DNA from: Ctena decussata
Lineage: Eukaryota > Mollusca > Bivalvia > Lucinida > Lucinidae
Assembly (NCBI GenBank): GCA_963989385.1
Contig: OZ022508.1
Span: 53,669,087 to 53,733,086 of the forward strand
DNA length: 64,000 nt
Direction: 5' to 3'
Made by a program: the position numbers and the translations under genes. The notes under the pieces were generated by a model. That model did no database searches. It had not been told where the DNA came from and saw nothing but the letters and a program-made list of their open reading frames with translations. Below, piece after piece: positions 24,201 through 34,139 of this stretch. The stretch's first letter is position 1, and the number at the start of each line of letters is the position of its first letter.

Positions 24201-24455
24201 AAAGGTAAAGGTAAATGTTTCCCATAGCGTAATAGCCGTAGGGGCAGTGGGGTTTAGAGACCAACTGTATCTCGGGCACAGCTGATGAAAGGCGGAGCCC
24301 ATCTCTCTCCTTTCGCTGCCTTAGCCGTCCCTGATTCGAAAAAGGTACCATTCCAGTCCTCAGATGGCGACGGTGAGCCGCGAACTCACGACCTTCCGGT
24401 GACTTTCTGCACAATAACCGAGCCACTCTAACCACTCGACTACGGCGCCTCTCTG
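24201..24455 (-). mobile_element. SINE-2 (tRNA-derived, minus strand), copy 1
   Basis: Read on the minus strand, it starts near 24455 with GCGCCGTAGTCGAGTGGTTA. This holds an A box fitting TRGYNNARNGG (TAGTCGAGTGG, 24432-24442). A B-box-like GGTCGTGAGTTCGCGGC follows at 24377-24393. The spacing and head resemble a Ser/Leu-type tRNA with a long variable arm. The body contains GGGCTCCGCCTTTCATCAG and ends in an (ACCTTT)n-like tail near 24201. A second copy is at 52692-52960. Confidence 0.8.
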
Positions 24456-24660
24456 AAGCCGCACGCATAATGCATGTTACAGGTCAGATAATATTTTATT
24501 GGGAATCAACATTTAACTACTGTATAGTTCTCAAAGCAAAAAGTGTATTTGGCAAAATCTGGTAATATATGAGTGAACCAAATATAACAAAATAAAAAGA
24601 TGAGAATCTATCAAATGATGTGATGTGCTACTTGGCAAACTTTATTCTACGGATATTATA

Positions 24661-24898
24661 TGAGCCGCTACACGAGAAAACCAACAAAGTGGTTGTGCGC
24701 CAAGCGCAGACTCAGATCAGCCTGGGCATCCGCCCAGTCTGAACAGAAACTTCGCCGTCCGCATGGAGGTAGCTTAGTCCCCCAGCTACCCTTCAAGCGT
24801 TTAGGGAAGAGTCTGATCAGACTGGGTGGAAGCCCAGGCTGATCTGAGTCTGCGCTGGGCGCGCAATCACTTTGTTGGTTTTCTCGTGTCGCGGCTCA
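24661..24898. mobile_element. Family P palindromic MITE, copy 4
   Basis: Full length, with TGAGCCGCTACACGAGAAAA and, inverted, TGAGCCGCGACACGAGAAAA. ATTATA is present immediately on both sides, a candidate 6-bp TSD that other copies do not clearly share. Confidence 0.88.
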
Positions 24899-24955
24899 AT
24901 TATATTGGTCATAGGCTACAACCTGGAAAAGGAATCCCAGCAGCAAAATTTTACT

Positions 24956-25135
24956 AGTCAACTCCCGATATCTCGAACATTGATATCTCAAAATATCTTC
25001 TTATATCAAAGAATGTATTTCCTATTTTTATTTACATTTCAACTCCTATTACCTCAAACTACTGATATCTCAAAGTAAAGTTTCTGGTACCAATTTTGGG
25101 CTGAAATTTGACTTCGAGATATCGAGAGTTGACTG
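24956..25135. mobile_element. 180-bp MITE with AGTCAACTC ends
   Basis: The left AGTCAACTCCCGATATCTCG is mirrored by CGAGATATCGAGAGTTGACT at the right (one-base differences). The interior repeats GATATCTCAAA-type words. TA dinucleotides occur just outside or overlapping both termini, compatible with a Tc1/mariner-type MITE. Confidence 0.7.
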
Positions 25136-25717
25136 TACTTGATTCAGAGATGAAAAATACTCATTTTAAATCCTGTGCAAATTTTTTTCTCGCAAAACCT
25201 AATTTTGAAAACAAAAATTTGGTTATGCAATGGACAAAAAATTGAGAATGATTAGTTCACAAATCTAGTGCCTCTCGCCTATTTTGAGGAACCGATGGGA
25301 ATCCCGTTTGCAGTTGGGAGCAAACGGACAATACATAGGCCCAAAACACTGGTTTAGGACAGCACTCAATGGCCATTTCTGGAAAATAACCATGTCAGAA
25401 ATTGTTGTGCTTTTAGAAATTGTCTGATAGTATGTTTGTCAAAGAGATCATTGCCCTCCGTAAAGACCAAAAACAAGTGTTAAGTACGCGCAATTACGTA
25501 TCACGTTTAATTTACAGGGTCATTAAGCGCTGTCGAACATTTTATGAGTGGATCTTTGGCACAATAATTATAGATTACCGATTACACATTAAGGAGGCTT
25601 TTCTTTGTGACCGCCGCCTGCAATCGTTTTTTGTTAACGCTTGGAGTATCCATATGCCTATCAGTGGTAAAACGCTTATACACACACATATCAGTGATAG
25701 AAACGACTAAACTCAAA
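25136..25717. other. No gene recognised
   Basis: A 96-codon plus-strand frame (25420-25710) shows no motif. Nothing else is supported. Confidence 0.4.
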
Positions 25718-25800
25718 TCATTGTAAAAAGCGGTTCAGTCTTCACGTTTGGTAATAAAATGTGGTCTGATGTGCATATATTGAGTCGTATAACTGGCATT
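25718..25800 (+). repeat. Family R repeat, 5' fragment
   Basis: AAAAGCGGTTCAGTCTTCACG, then GATGTGCATATATTGAGTCG and TATAACTGGC, match the start of the copies at 48964 and 57815. The remainder of the family sequence is absent. Confidence 0.6.
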
Positions 25801-25802
25801 GT

Positions 25803-26128
25803 TGTATACCTAATGAGACTTTACTATAGACAAACAGCTGTGTTGTAATCGACAGCATTTGCCGTTGGTTTCCTTCTATTCTTAATTGTCGCAATGCGAC
25901 AGAATCGCTGACACAAGGTTTCAACACTGTTCAAAACACGGGTGCGCAAGGGTTTAAACACCATTGTTATAACCAAATGAGACTTCACTACAGGAAACAA
26001 CCGTGTTGTAATCGACAGCATTTTACGTTGGTTTCCTTCTATTTTTAATTGTCGCAATGCGACAGAATCGCTGACAAAGGGCTTCAACACTGTTAAAACA
26101 CAGGTGCGCCAGGGCTTAAACACCAGTA
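25803..26128. repeat. ~165-bp tandem duplication
   Basis: Two units (about 25803-25966 and 25967-26128) share TGTTGTAATCGACAGCATTT, GTTGGTTTCCTTCTAT, TTAATTGTCGCAATGCGACA and GAATCGCTGACA, and both close with GGTTTAAACACC / GGCTTAAACACC. Confidence 0.88.
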
Positions 26129-26131
26129 AAG

Positions 26132-26515
26132 CCCGCTTTCGTGTCGTCTGCAGAGTTCTGGAGTCAAGATGGCGTCCATAACAAGGTATATACCAATGAC
26201 GATAAACCATTCTCTTCCTGTGTTTTAACGTTTGCCCAAGCCCTCCTGTATTAACTTATTGCAGTCCTCACCGCTGCGCGGTTCGGACTGCAACACGGTA
26301 ATACACTCGGGCTTGGCAAATGTCAAAAAACGGAAAAGAATGTTTTATCCTCTTATGATAGCCCGCTTTCGTGTCGTTTGCTCTCAAATGCTTTCTTAGT
26401 CAAAGAAGGTATATAACAATGACGATAAACCGCTGACCAGTTCGGGATGGAACACGTTAATACACTCGGGCTTGGCAAACGTTAAAACACGGAAAAGAAT
26501 ATTTTATCCTCTTAT
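26132..26515. repeat. Palindromic repeat plus partial second copy
   Basis: About 26199-26355 folds on itself: CATTCTCTTCCTGTGTTTTA, GTTTGCCCAAGCCC, GTATTAACTTATTGCAGTCC on the left are mirrored by GGACTGCAACACGGTAATAC, GGGCTTGGCAAATGTC and GGAAAAGAATG on the right. The centre is ACCGCTGCGCGGTTCGG. GCCCGCTTTCGTGTCGT precedes both this unit (26132) and a second, shorter copy (26360-26515) that keeps mainly the right arm. Confidence 0.8.
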
Positions 26516-26878
26516 TAAGTAGAGAAAATAAGTTTTCTGAAAAATAACAAATTGCTCCACAAAATACAAATTCCTGTTTTGGTTTCCCGTCTAGCGATGC
26601 TATATAAACATCGGCAGGATAGTGATTGGGATTTCAAGCCTGCACATTGTATTATTACCATTTTATTCAACATAAATCGAAAGTTGGTCATTTTAGTTGC
26701 CAACTTAAATGACCCAAATAAGTTTTCAAACCCTTTTTATGTTAGACATAAGGATGTTTTATTTGTTTTAAGCTGGCTAATCACGGCCATTTTCAATGGA
26801 GAAACTATAATACTGAAAAGCTTGCAGCGATTCCTCATGATACAATTTTTCATGCCGATAGAGCGATGAGGCCTTAAA
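26508..26878 (+). repeat. Family R repeat, copy 2
   Basis: Contains GGTTTCCCGTCTAGCGATG, the family palindrome GGTCATTTTAGTTGCCAAC / TTAAATGACC, GGATGTTTTATTTGTTTTAA, GCTTGCAGCGATTCCTCATG and TTTTTCATGCCGATAGAGC, ending AGGCCTTAAA. No stable reading frame between copies. Confidence 0.75.
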
Positions 26879-26984
26879 CGTTTTGTGATAAAATGAGGGT
26901 TGATGCGCAAATACCGAGTCATACATCCGACAAAAAGTCAGAGGAGCATGCTTTTAAAAAACAGACAAAACACTTTACAAAAAT

Positions 26985-27310
26985 ATACAAAATGTACATC
27001 ACTTTTACTGGTTCCCCGACGACCTATGGCACATAAATAAGTGCGGGTTAATAAGTAGGGCTCCTTGCCTGTACATTGTACTTTAACTGTTTTATTCAAG
27101 TCTATGAAATCGAAAGTAGGTCATATTAGTTGCCAATTAAAATGACCAAATTTATATTTTAAACCTGTGTTATGTGAAACTCAATGATGTTTTATTTGTT
27201 TAAAGTTGGCTTGTCACGGTCATTTACAATGATGAAACTATGGAGGGAAACGATACCTCACGATGAAACTTTTCATGCTAGCATGATAGAGCAATGGAGA
27301 ATTCCGAAAA
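26985..27310 (+). repeat. Family R repeat, copy 3
   Basis: Second adjacent copy: GGTTCCCCGACGACCTATGG, palindrome AGGTCATATTAGTTGCC / AATTAAAATGACC, GATGTTTTATTTGTTTAAAG, GATACCTCACGATGAAAC. Confidence 0.72.
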
Positions 27311-28052
27311 CCACGCCTACTTCAAACAGGTATACATCCCTCCATTAACTGTAAGGTAAAATCATGGACATTGAACCACGTGCGTTTTTGTTTGTGAGAC
27401 TATGCTACGTGCTAAGTTGTCGCTGCATTGGTCAGATATACATTATCAAGTGACTTTGAGTGGCAGTTTGGGTGTAGTTCGGAACTGTGTATAGGGCTTT
27501 TATGAGTAGTATGAAACAGCTAATGGCAACTAATATGTCATCTGCATTATTCCATTTATTTGATAACAGCGCATCCTAAAGGTATATAACTACTCATTGG
27601 TTTAGTTTTCCACTTTTTTCAGAAATGGAAGTGACATATCTTTGCCCGAGCGCAAATTTCGTAAAAAGACCTGGCATATATGTGCCACTTTTCAGTCGGG
27701 CTATTCGTATTTGAATTTACTTGTGGGCATTGAGGTCTAAATTCTATGTAGGTGACTGCTAATGTTTGTTCAAGTCTGCCGCCCTCATGATAGTGAACGA
27801 TTAGAGAAAAAAAAGAAGAAAGAAAGTCCGTTATTTTGCCAAGTCTAGTCTACCTTAACATTGCAAGGTCGTTGGGGCACAACAGATGACATTACAATAA
27901 TCCTTTACCACCTGCTAGCAAAGTCCATTCCTGTTTACTCTTATACCTTGTTTCTCCACCTCCTCTTCTGTCTACCTCTTCTTCCTTTTCATTTCATTGT
28001 GCCGTGTAGTATTTGCATTGGCAGAGACCTTTAGATAGGACCAAACCATCTA
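27311..28052. other. No gene recognised
   Basis: No supported features. Confidence 0.5.
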
Positions 28053-28588
28053 ACACTATTGCAGAGATGAGCCATTAAAATCCAATTAAAATAATTACCA
28101 TAAAATCTCCATGAACAGCCCATGGAAATCATGAAAATCATGAAGCCATTATTCTGTTTAGGAAAAACAAAGAATGGTGTTAATTTTAGCTCATTTAACT
28201 CTTTATTAATGGCCATTATTAGAAACCAAATCGTGAAAACGGCATGATATACACTTGAATTTAGTACTGTGTATTTTATGCCATTTTCATGATATAAACT
28301 TCTAATAATGACTGTAAATATAAAGTTTAATTGGCTGAAAATGAGCGCCATTAATTTGTTCCTACAAAGATTGGTTTAAACAATATTTTATTCAATTAAC
28401 TACATACATGTATGGTACATTCAAAGTACAATTTTCATGAAAAGGATTTGGTCGAAAGCTCATAGCTTGTATAGACCATTTACAAAGATTAATGGCTACC
28501 TTTAATGGTTTTTATGATTTCTATGGGCTATTTATGGATTTTTCATGGTGATTTAATAGGATTTTATGGCACATCTCTGCAGGAGTGT
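28053..28588. mobile_element. 536-bp TIR element with TA TSD
   Basis: The left ACACTATTGCAGAGATGAGC and, inverted, the right ACACTCCTGCAGAGATGTGC continue inward as imperfect TIRs for about 90 bp (CATAAAATC, CCATGAA, AGCCCATGGAAATCAT against AGCCCATAGAAATCAT). TA flanks both sides (28051-28052 and 28589-28590). Non-coding; a 106-codon minus frame inside it is incidental. The TA duplication suggests Tc1/mariner-type mobilisation (inference). Confidence 0.8.
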
Positions 28589-28590
28589 TA

Positions 28591-29009
28591 ATGCAACAAC
28601 TTGTTATAATGATTGGTATTAAGTATAAGGTTCAGAGAATTTCATTCATTAATTACTTAGTTACCGCTGAATTTAGCAATTTAAATTGATTCAAGGGCAA
28701 TGACTCTTACATTGCTAAGGCTCTTCTGATGAAGATATTTGTTTGCACCGGTGAAAAGTTTACAGTAAAATCTCAGAGTTTTCCCCACACAAGACTGTTA
28801 TTAATAAGAAACCGCGAGAGGAGCGAGATGAGACCAACATATGTAGATTTGATGTGATGGGTCTTGTTGGACAGAGATTGATAAACGAGCTATTATGAGC
28901 TAAAAATAATATGTTTCCACACCAGAAGAGAGCTACGCCTTTCCTCAGTCCAAGTTCAGGAAGCACAACAGATCATTGAGAAACTCGTGACTCAAACAAT
29001 GTCCCGGCC
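28591..29009. other. Repeat fragment and unassigned sequence
   Basis: About 28625-28750 (ATTACTTAGTTACCGCTGAA, TTTAAATTGATTCAAGGGCA) matches a block at 42475-42570, so it is an interspersed repeat fragment. The remainder is unassigned. Confidence 0.5.
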
Positions 29010-29700
29010 TTGTGTAGTCACCAAGTGTTGATGGTGCACTTGGTTTGCCTTGTATATCGTTCTCAACAGATATTGGGCACAGGGGTCAAGTATTGAAAGA
29101 ACCGTATAGAAACTGGCAAAAAGGCCACAGAGATTCTGGATGCACATTTCCACAACAACAAAAACAAAACAAAACAAAACAAAAAAAAAACATCTCTAAT
29201 GACACTAACACAAAAACAAAAAATTGGAACAGAAAACAAGTTTCACAGAAATTTTGTATTAAGGCGTTACAATTTTGTCAGTTTTATGTTAGGAAAGACG
29301 GAAAGTGTTGCACTACAGCAGATAGGTGGACTAGCAGAAAAAAAGAACGCGAAAACCCTATCCACTATTGCAGAAACAGTGATATTGTGTGGGAGATAGA
29401 ATATTCCAATGAGGGAAATGATGACACAGTCACTTTGGAAGGAAAAAAAACAAAACAATGGTTTCAGGGCATTATTGAAGTGTCGTAGGTGAGATCATTT
29501 CGGGCAGAGCAGGTGCATCATTGTCTTGATGCCACTGCTCTATCCTATATGATCAGGAGAGAAATTGTAAATAGCGTCGTAAATTTTCGTCCTGACATAT
29601 TCATGATGCATTCCATTTACCATCTTAAACGGCTTGTTCCTAAAATGCAGTCTGTCAAAATGAACAAATCGTCCTTTTAAAAGACCAGAACGGTACATTA
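29010..29700 (+). pseudogene. hAT-type (DUF4371-like) transposase relic
   Basis: No single frame survives, but pieces read in order like the N-terminal half of DUF4371/hAT transposases. A LPCISFS-type Cys motif near 29048 is followed by EPYRNWQKATE (29098-29130, crossing a frameshift), typical of the zinc-finger 'W-K-A' region. A 66-codon frame at 29199-29399 contains AEKKNAKTLSTIAETVILCG, matching the family pattern of a basic stretch then ETI-FCGRQ. The next codon is a stop where the family usually has Q, then NIPMR, GNDD in another frame, and a GFRALLK-like piece near 29458-29490. The later frame ALSYMIRREIVNSV (about 29535-29577) resembles the following helix. At least four frame changes or stops mark it as dead. 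It ends near the start of the LINE ORF, so the LINE may have inserted here. The family call rests on motif order recognised by eye. Confidence 0.6.
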
Positions 29701-29829
29701 CCCCATAAATAGCCCTTATGGCAATTCTGGCCTTCTGTCAAGCGCAATTCTCACCTGTGTAATGTTTACTTTTGTCTGCATGATAGCCACCGCTGCTTTT
29801 CTGTACCTGTTGCTCAGAATATCGTAAGC

Positions 29830-32800
29830 ATGAAAAAGTCAAGGCATGAAACCAGTGGTGGTGTTATGCGGATATATCGCTGTAATTTTCATTTCTCTTT
29901 GCTGATAAACATGACATGGCTTCCTTCGGCGATGCATATTTCGGAGCATATTATATTTTTTCACATATCTGTTCAAAATTCAATAAATAAAAAGGACGAA
30001 ATATTTATACCTCATAACATGCTGAAGCGAATATTACTTAGTAGTACCATACTGGAAAATCGGACATTTTCCTTAAAGCTCTTATTACTACTTATTTCAT
30101 TAGTGCTAGTTATGTGGTTATCTATTATTCTAGCAAAAGCTGGTGATATTCATCCGAATCCTGGCCCGTTATCTTCGTCTTCATCATTATCATTATCCTC
30201 AGCATCGAGTAGCCTTGGGAATTCACTAGCAGGATCCATATTAAGTAACTTAAATCAATTTCACCACCTGTCATTTGTTCATTATAATGTACAAAGCATC
30301 ATTAACAAACTAGATTTACTGTCTGTAGAACTTTCTGAATTTGATATACTTGCATTCTCGGAAACTTTGTTGCATCCTGGTATTTCTACGAATGATATTC
30401 ATATACTGTCGTATAATTATCCCGAGAGAAAAGATCGTGATAGGGACCCTCATGGCGGAGTTGTAATTTATGTAAAGGAATCTTTGAACTACAAACGTAG
30501 ACAAGACTTAGAGCTTCCTGGTATTGAATGTATATGGCTAGAATTAATTTTACAACATAAGCGCTTACTGTTTGGTTTATTTTATAGACCCCCAAACTCA
30601 GATCAGACTTATCACTCGTTGATTGAAGACTCAATACACCTAGCAATAGATTCTGGCATAACGGACGTTATTGTCAATGGAGATTTTAATTACAACATGA
30701 TCAATGATGTTACAAAACATAAAATATTATCTATTTGTCAGCAATTTTCTATGCATCAGTATATAACGGAACCGACTCATTTTACGGAAAACTCATATTC
30801 CCTACTAGATATCATTTTAGTTTCAAATAAAAATAGTGTAATTACCTGTGGAGTAGGGGATCCTTTTCTAACTCAGGACATACGCTATCATTGTCCCATC
30901 TATGGAATTCTTAAATTTACTAAGCCTAAGTTCAAGTCTTTTGAACGTCAGATTTGGTCTTATGACCGTGGAGACTACGATCTCTTACGAGAAAAAGCCA
31001 CTTTGACTAATTGGGATTCATTTCAAGATACTGATATTGATACTTATACCAGAAATGTTACTAATCACATTAAAGATATTTCAAAACAATGCGTTCCTAA
31101 TAAAACTATTCGAGTAAGACCCTTAGAACCTCCCTGGATAACAAGTTATATCAAGGAACATATTCGTAAACGTAAACGTTTATATCGTAAAGCAAAAACG
31201 ACAAATAATCCTGATATCTGGAATAAATTTCGCCGCCAAAGAAATAAAACTAATTCATTAATACGCCTCTCTAAGCAAAATCATATTGAAAAACTAAAAG
31301 GAAAATTAAAATCTGAAAACCTAACATCTAAAGACTGGTGGTCCACATTAAAATATTTTATTTCACCAGAAAAAGTGTCAACTATTCCTCCGCTTAACTC
31401 TAACAATAATGTGATAATCGATGCTACCGAGATAGCAAATTTACTAAATGACTTTTTCACAGCCCAGACTGTAATAAATGACCAAAATATTGACGTTCCT
31501 GATGTTATTGATCGTAATGTGATTTCCGAACTTAGTGCTGTAATATTTACTGCAGATGAGGTTAAATCTGTTTTAAAATCACTACCTGTCGGTAAAGCCT
31601 CTGGTCCAGACGGTATCAGTAACAGAGTTTTAAAAGAGCAGGCAGACCAGATAGCATTACCATTATCTTTGTTTTTTAATAAGTCCATTGTAGACGGTAA
31701 AGTACCCGCGGACTGGAAAGAGGCTCACGTTAGCCCCGTTCCTAAGAGTGGCGATCTTTCTCAATCTTCTAATTACAGACCTACATCTTTATTAAGCAAT
31801 CTTGACAAGACTTTTGAAAGAGTTATGTTTAAACATATTTATAATCACCTTCGTGATAACAGTATACTAACAGCATACCAGTCGGGCTTCACACCTGGTG
31901 ACTCTACAATAAATCAGCTTACATATATGTACGATACTTTTTGCAGTGCTTTGGACTCAGGCAAAGAAGTCAGGGCAGTGTTCTGTGATATCAGCAAAGA
32001 GTTTGATCGTGTATGGCACAAAGGACTAATTTGTAAATTAAAAGCAGCTGGTATCACAGGCACTCTACTGAAATGGTTTCAAAGTTACCTTGATGAAAGA
32101 AAGCAACGGGTAGTAATTCCAGGTGAGAAGTCCGACTGGACTTTTATACAAGCTGGAGTTCCACAAGGCTCAATTCTCGGTCCGCTTCTTTTCTTAATAT
32201 TCATTAACGACATCGTCACAGATATTGACTCTAACATCAGATTGTTTGCTGACGACACTAGTTTATACATAATAGTTGAACATCCAGAAACAGCAGCTTT
32301 ATGTCTCAATAGTGACCTGCAAACTATCACTGATTGGGCACATAAATGGTTGGTTACCTTTAATCCCCTAAAAACTGAATCCCTTACCATATCACGTAAA
32401 ATAAATAAACCATATCATCCTCCCTTATACATGTCAGGAACCCAAATTAAGGAAGTCAACAATCATAAACACCTTGGTATCTACTTGTCAAACGATTGTA
32501 CCTGGCATAACCACATAGAATATGTTAAGGAAAAAGCATGGAAAAGGATCAACACAATGCGTAGGCTAAAATTTGTCTTAGACAGAAAGTCCCTTGAAGT
32601 AGTGTACATTTCATTCATACGACCAATTTTAGAATATGGCGATGCATTATGGGATAACTGCACCCTGTGTGAGAAACGGAAACTTGATAAAATACAAATC
32701 GAAGCAGCCCGAATCGTAACTGGTACTACCGCCTTAGTTTCTCTACAATCTTTATATCATGAGGTAGGGTGGGAGTCATTACAGTCTCGAAGATCAAACC

Positions 32801-32838
32801 ATAAACTTTGTTTATTTTTTAAATGCAACATGACCTAA
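29830..32838 (+). CDS. LINE ORF2: endonuclease and reverse transcriptase
   Basis: 1002 codons without a stop. Residues about 81-104 are a hydrophobic stretch, followed by GDIHPNPGP (105-113), a 2A-like motif, then a serine-rich linker. Translation may instead begin at Met64 (MLKRILL), leaving a short hydrophobic leader as in related elements. Endonuclease motifs: HYNVQS (151-156), SETLL (177-181), NGDFNYN (283-289), SLLDII (324-329), YHCPI (353-357), where many relatives have SDH before the final motif. RT motifs: FCDISKEFD (718-726, catalytic Asp720), AGVPQGSILGP (775-785), LFADDT (805-810, catalytic DD), then FNPLKTE and HKHLGIYLS. All catalytic RT residues are present, so this copy is young or selected until recently. 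The frame ends prematurely at CNMT, just before the C-terminal domain, which continues in the next frame. The product would nick target DNA and prime reverse transcription of its own RNA in the nucleus (family knowledge). Confidence 0.93.
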   Translation: MKKSRHETSGGVMRIYRCNFHFSLLINMTWLPSAMHISEHIIFFHISVQNSINKKDEIFIPHNMLKRILLSSTILENRTFSLKLLLLLISLVLVMWLSIILAKAGDIHPNPGPLSSSSSLSLSSASSSLGNSLAGSILSNLNQFHHLSFVHYNVQSIINKLDLLSVELSEFDILAFSETLLHPGISTNDIHILSYNYPERKDRDRDPHGGVVIYVKESLNYKRRQDLELPGIECIWLELILQHKRLLFGLFYRPPNSDQTYHSLIEDSIHLAIDSGITDVIVNGDFNYNMINDVTKHKILSICQQFSMHQYITEPTHFTENSYSLLDIILVSNKNSVITCGVGDPFLTQDIRYHCPIYGILKFTKPKFKSFERQIWSYDRGDYDLLREKATLTNWDSFQDTDIDTYTRNVTNHIKDISKQCVPNKTIRVRPLEPPWITSYIKEHIRKRKRLYRKAKTTNNPDIWNKFRRQRNKTNSLIRLSKQNHIEKLKGKLKSENLTSKDWWSTLKYFISPEKVSTIPPLNSNNNVIIDATEIANLLNDFFTAQTVINDQNIDVPDVIDRNVISELSAVIFTADEVKSVLKSLPVGKASGPDGISNRVLKEQADQIALPLSLFFNKSIVDGKVPADWKEAHVSPVPKSGDLSQSSNYRPTSLLSNLDKTFERVMFKHIYNHLRDNSILTAYQSGFTPGDSTINQLTYMYDTFCSALDSGKEVRAVFCDISKEFDRVWHKGLICKLKAAGITGTLLKWFQSYLDERKQRVVIPGEKSDWTFIQAGVPQGSILGPLLFLIFINDIVTDIDSNIRLFADDTSLYIIVEHPETAALCLNSDLQTITDWAHKWLVTFNPLKTESLTISRKINKPYHPPLYMSGTQIKEVNNHKHLGIYLSNDCTWHNHIEYVKEKAWKRINTMRRLKFVLDRKSLEVVYISFIRPILEYGDALWDNCTLCEKRKLDKIQIEAARIVTGTTALVSLQSLYHEVGWESLQSRRSNHKLCLFFKCNMT
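30142..30168 (+). other. 2A-like ribosome-skipping motif in LINE ORF2
   Basis: Encodes GDIHPNPGP immediately after a hydrophobic segment. The classical 2A consensus is D-[VI]-E-x-N-P-G-P. Here Glu is replaced by His, while the NPGP core, where skipping occurs between G and P, is intact. 2A-like sequences in invertebrate APE-type LINEs are established knowledge; whether the His variant is active is not. Confidence 0.7.
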
Positions 32839-33395
32839 CCCCAGCCTATTTGTCATTTCTTGTACCGCCCTCTGTAAGCGAAGCTTCTAGATACAATCTT
32901 CGTAATGCGGACGATTTTACAACTATTCAGTGTAGATCTCAGCAATATTACACATCTTTTCTGCCTTCAGTTGTACGGGACTGGAATAATCTCCCACAAC
33001 AAGCCAAACAGTTAAACTCCTTACTGTCCTTTAAATCTTTCCAGGCTCTTAATAAAATCAAAGTGCCGAAACATTTTTATACTGGTAAACGATATTGGCA
33101 AGTTATACATACAAGAATAAGGACAAATTGCAGTGCGTTAAACAGCGACTTATATTCGAACAATATAACTGACTCTTCCCATTGCACCTGCGGCGCTGTT
33201 GAAAATGCTGATCATTTTTTCTTCACCTGTCCTCTGTACCATGATCAAAGAACCGTTATGTTAGACTCATTACAATTCTTGCCTGAAGTCACTCTTAAGA
33301 TAATATTATATGGTGATGAGTCACTTTGTCTTGAGGATAATTTAAGTATTTTTTCAGTTGTTCAAAAATTCATAGAAAAAACTAGCAGATTTTAA
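32823..33395 (+). CDS. LINE ORF2 C-terminal region (frame -1 relative to the main ORF)
   Basis: 190 codons in the frame one base back from ORF2. Reading across the T6A3TG run, the family-like order LCLFFK then HDLTPAYLSFLVPP becomes continuous if one A is restored, so I infer a single-base deletion at the A-run (about 32820-32822), or an assembly error. Residues about 136-155 carry the Cys-x-Cys ... His ... Cys cluster (CTCGAVENADHFFFTC) typical of the C-terminus of these LINEs, implicated in nucleic-acid binding. The start Met shown is not a true initiator. Confidence 0.85.
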   Translation: MQHDLTPAYLSFLVPPSVSEASRYNLRNADDFTTIQCRSQQYYTSFLPSVVRDWNNLPQQAKQLNSLLSFKSFQALNKIKVPKHFYTGKRYWQVIHTRIRTNCSALNSDLYSNNITDSSHCTCGAVENADHFFFTCPLYHDQRTVMLDSLQFLPEVTLKIILYGDESLCLEDNLSIFSVVQKFIEKTSRF

Positions 33396-34139
33396 GTATT
33401 ATCAGTTTAAAAACCAATACAATTAAACCGAAGGAGCATTGTCATCATTATTGTTTAGGATATTGTAACAATTGTGTAATGTTTCAGAAAGGGTTTGGGA
33501 ATGTTGTTCGTCGGATAGATTTTATTTTTATTTTTCCTCATGTCTGTTTATTTGTCTGTTTATTTTGTCATTGTCTTTATTTTTCTGAATTTGTCTTTTT
33601 ATACTGATAGCTTTGTTAGGGAAATGTTTACCTTAAAAGTACAAACATATACATTGTGCATTGCACAGTCGGCTCTCTTTATATCGATGTAATTGGTCGG
33701 AGAGATTTTGATGTAAAACTATGTGAATCTGCTACAAGATGGAATCTGATTTCCTGATAGATAGTGCACATAGCATTGACTGTTAATGCATAAGAATAAA
33801 TGAGATTTTTCTTTGCTGTGAATGTCGTTATAAAGAGGCCAAATATTCTAAATTTTGCGATTTTCAGAAAATTCCTGTACTAGTTATATCGTTTAATTAT
33901 TTATTCAGTTATATTTCTTTCATCTTTTTTTTAAATATGTATTTATGGAAATAGTGTAAATGCTACATTGTTGTTCATATGTAGATGTAAAACCGCCTTA
34001 TAAAATTCACAGCTCTTTGAAGGAGATGAACTATATAAGTTTTTAACAGCTTTCGTTCAAATCCTTAAACTGCTTGTTTGTAATTTGTGATTATATATGT
34101 ACATTTTACTGAATTAAAATATGTTTAAACCAATAGGAA
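33396..34139. other. Probable LINE 3' UTR and unassigned AT-rich sequence
   Basis: Directly downstream of the LINE stop. T-rich (TTTGTCTGTTTATTTTGTC). No poly-A tail or short-repeat tail that would mark the LINE end was recognised. Confidence 0.4.

Larger units (their letters stand above)
29830..33395 (+). mobile_element. APE-type non-LTR retrotransposon (LINE), CR1/Jockey-like group
   Basis: A LINE ORF2 with apurinic-type endonuclease, reverse transcriptase and C-terminal zinc-knuckle-like region, in two frames because of one frameshift at about 32818-32823. The given limits are those of coding sequence. The 5' UTR probably begins between 29590 and 29829, and the 3' UTR is undefined within 33396-34139. 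No ORF1 is recognised upstream. I found no TSD or diagnostic 3' tail. Clade assignment (CR1/Jockey group) is by general motif likeness; a phylogeny of the RT would settle it. Confidence 0.88.

Noticed and set aside
32810..32826. Programmed -1 frameshift at the T6A run joining LINE RT and C-terminus
   Set aside because: In the ORF2 register the codons are TTA TTT TTT AAA. Slipping on the T run gives TAA, and slipping later does not fit X XXY YYZ; a one-base deletion explains it better.
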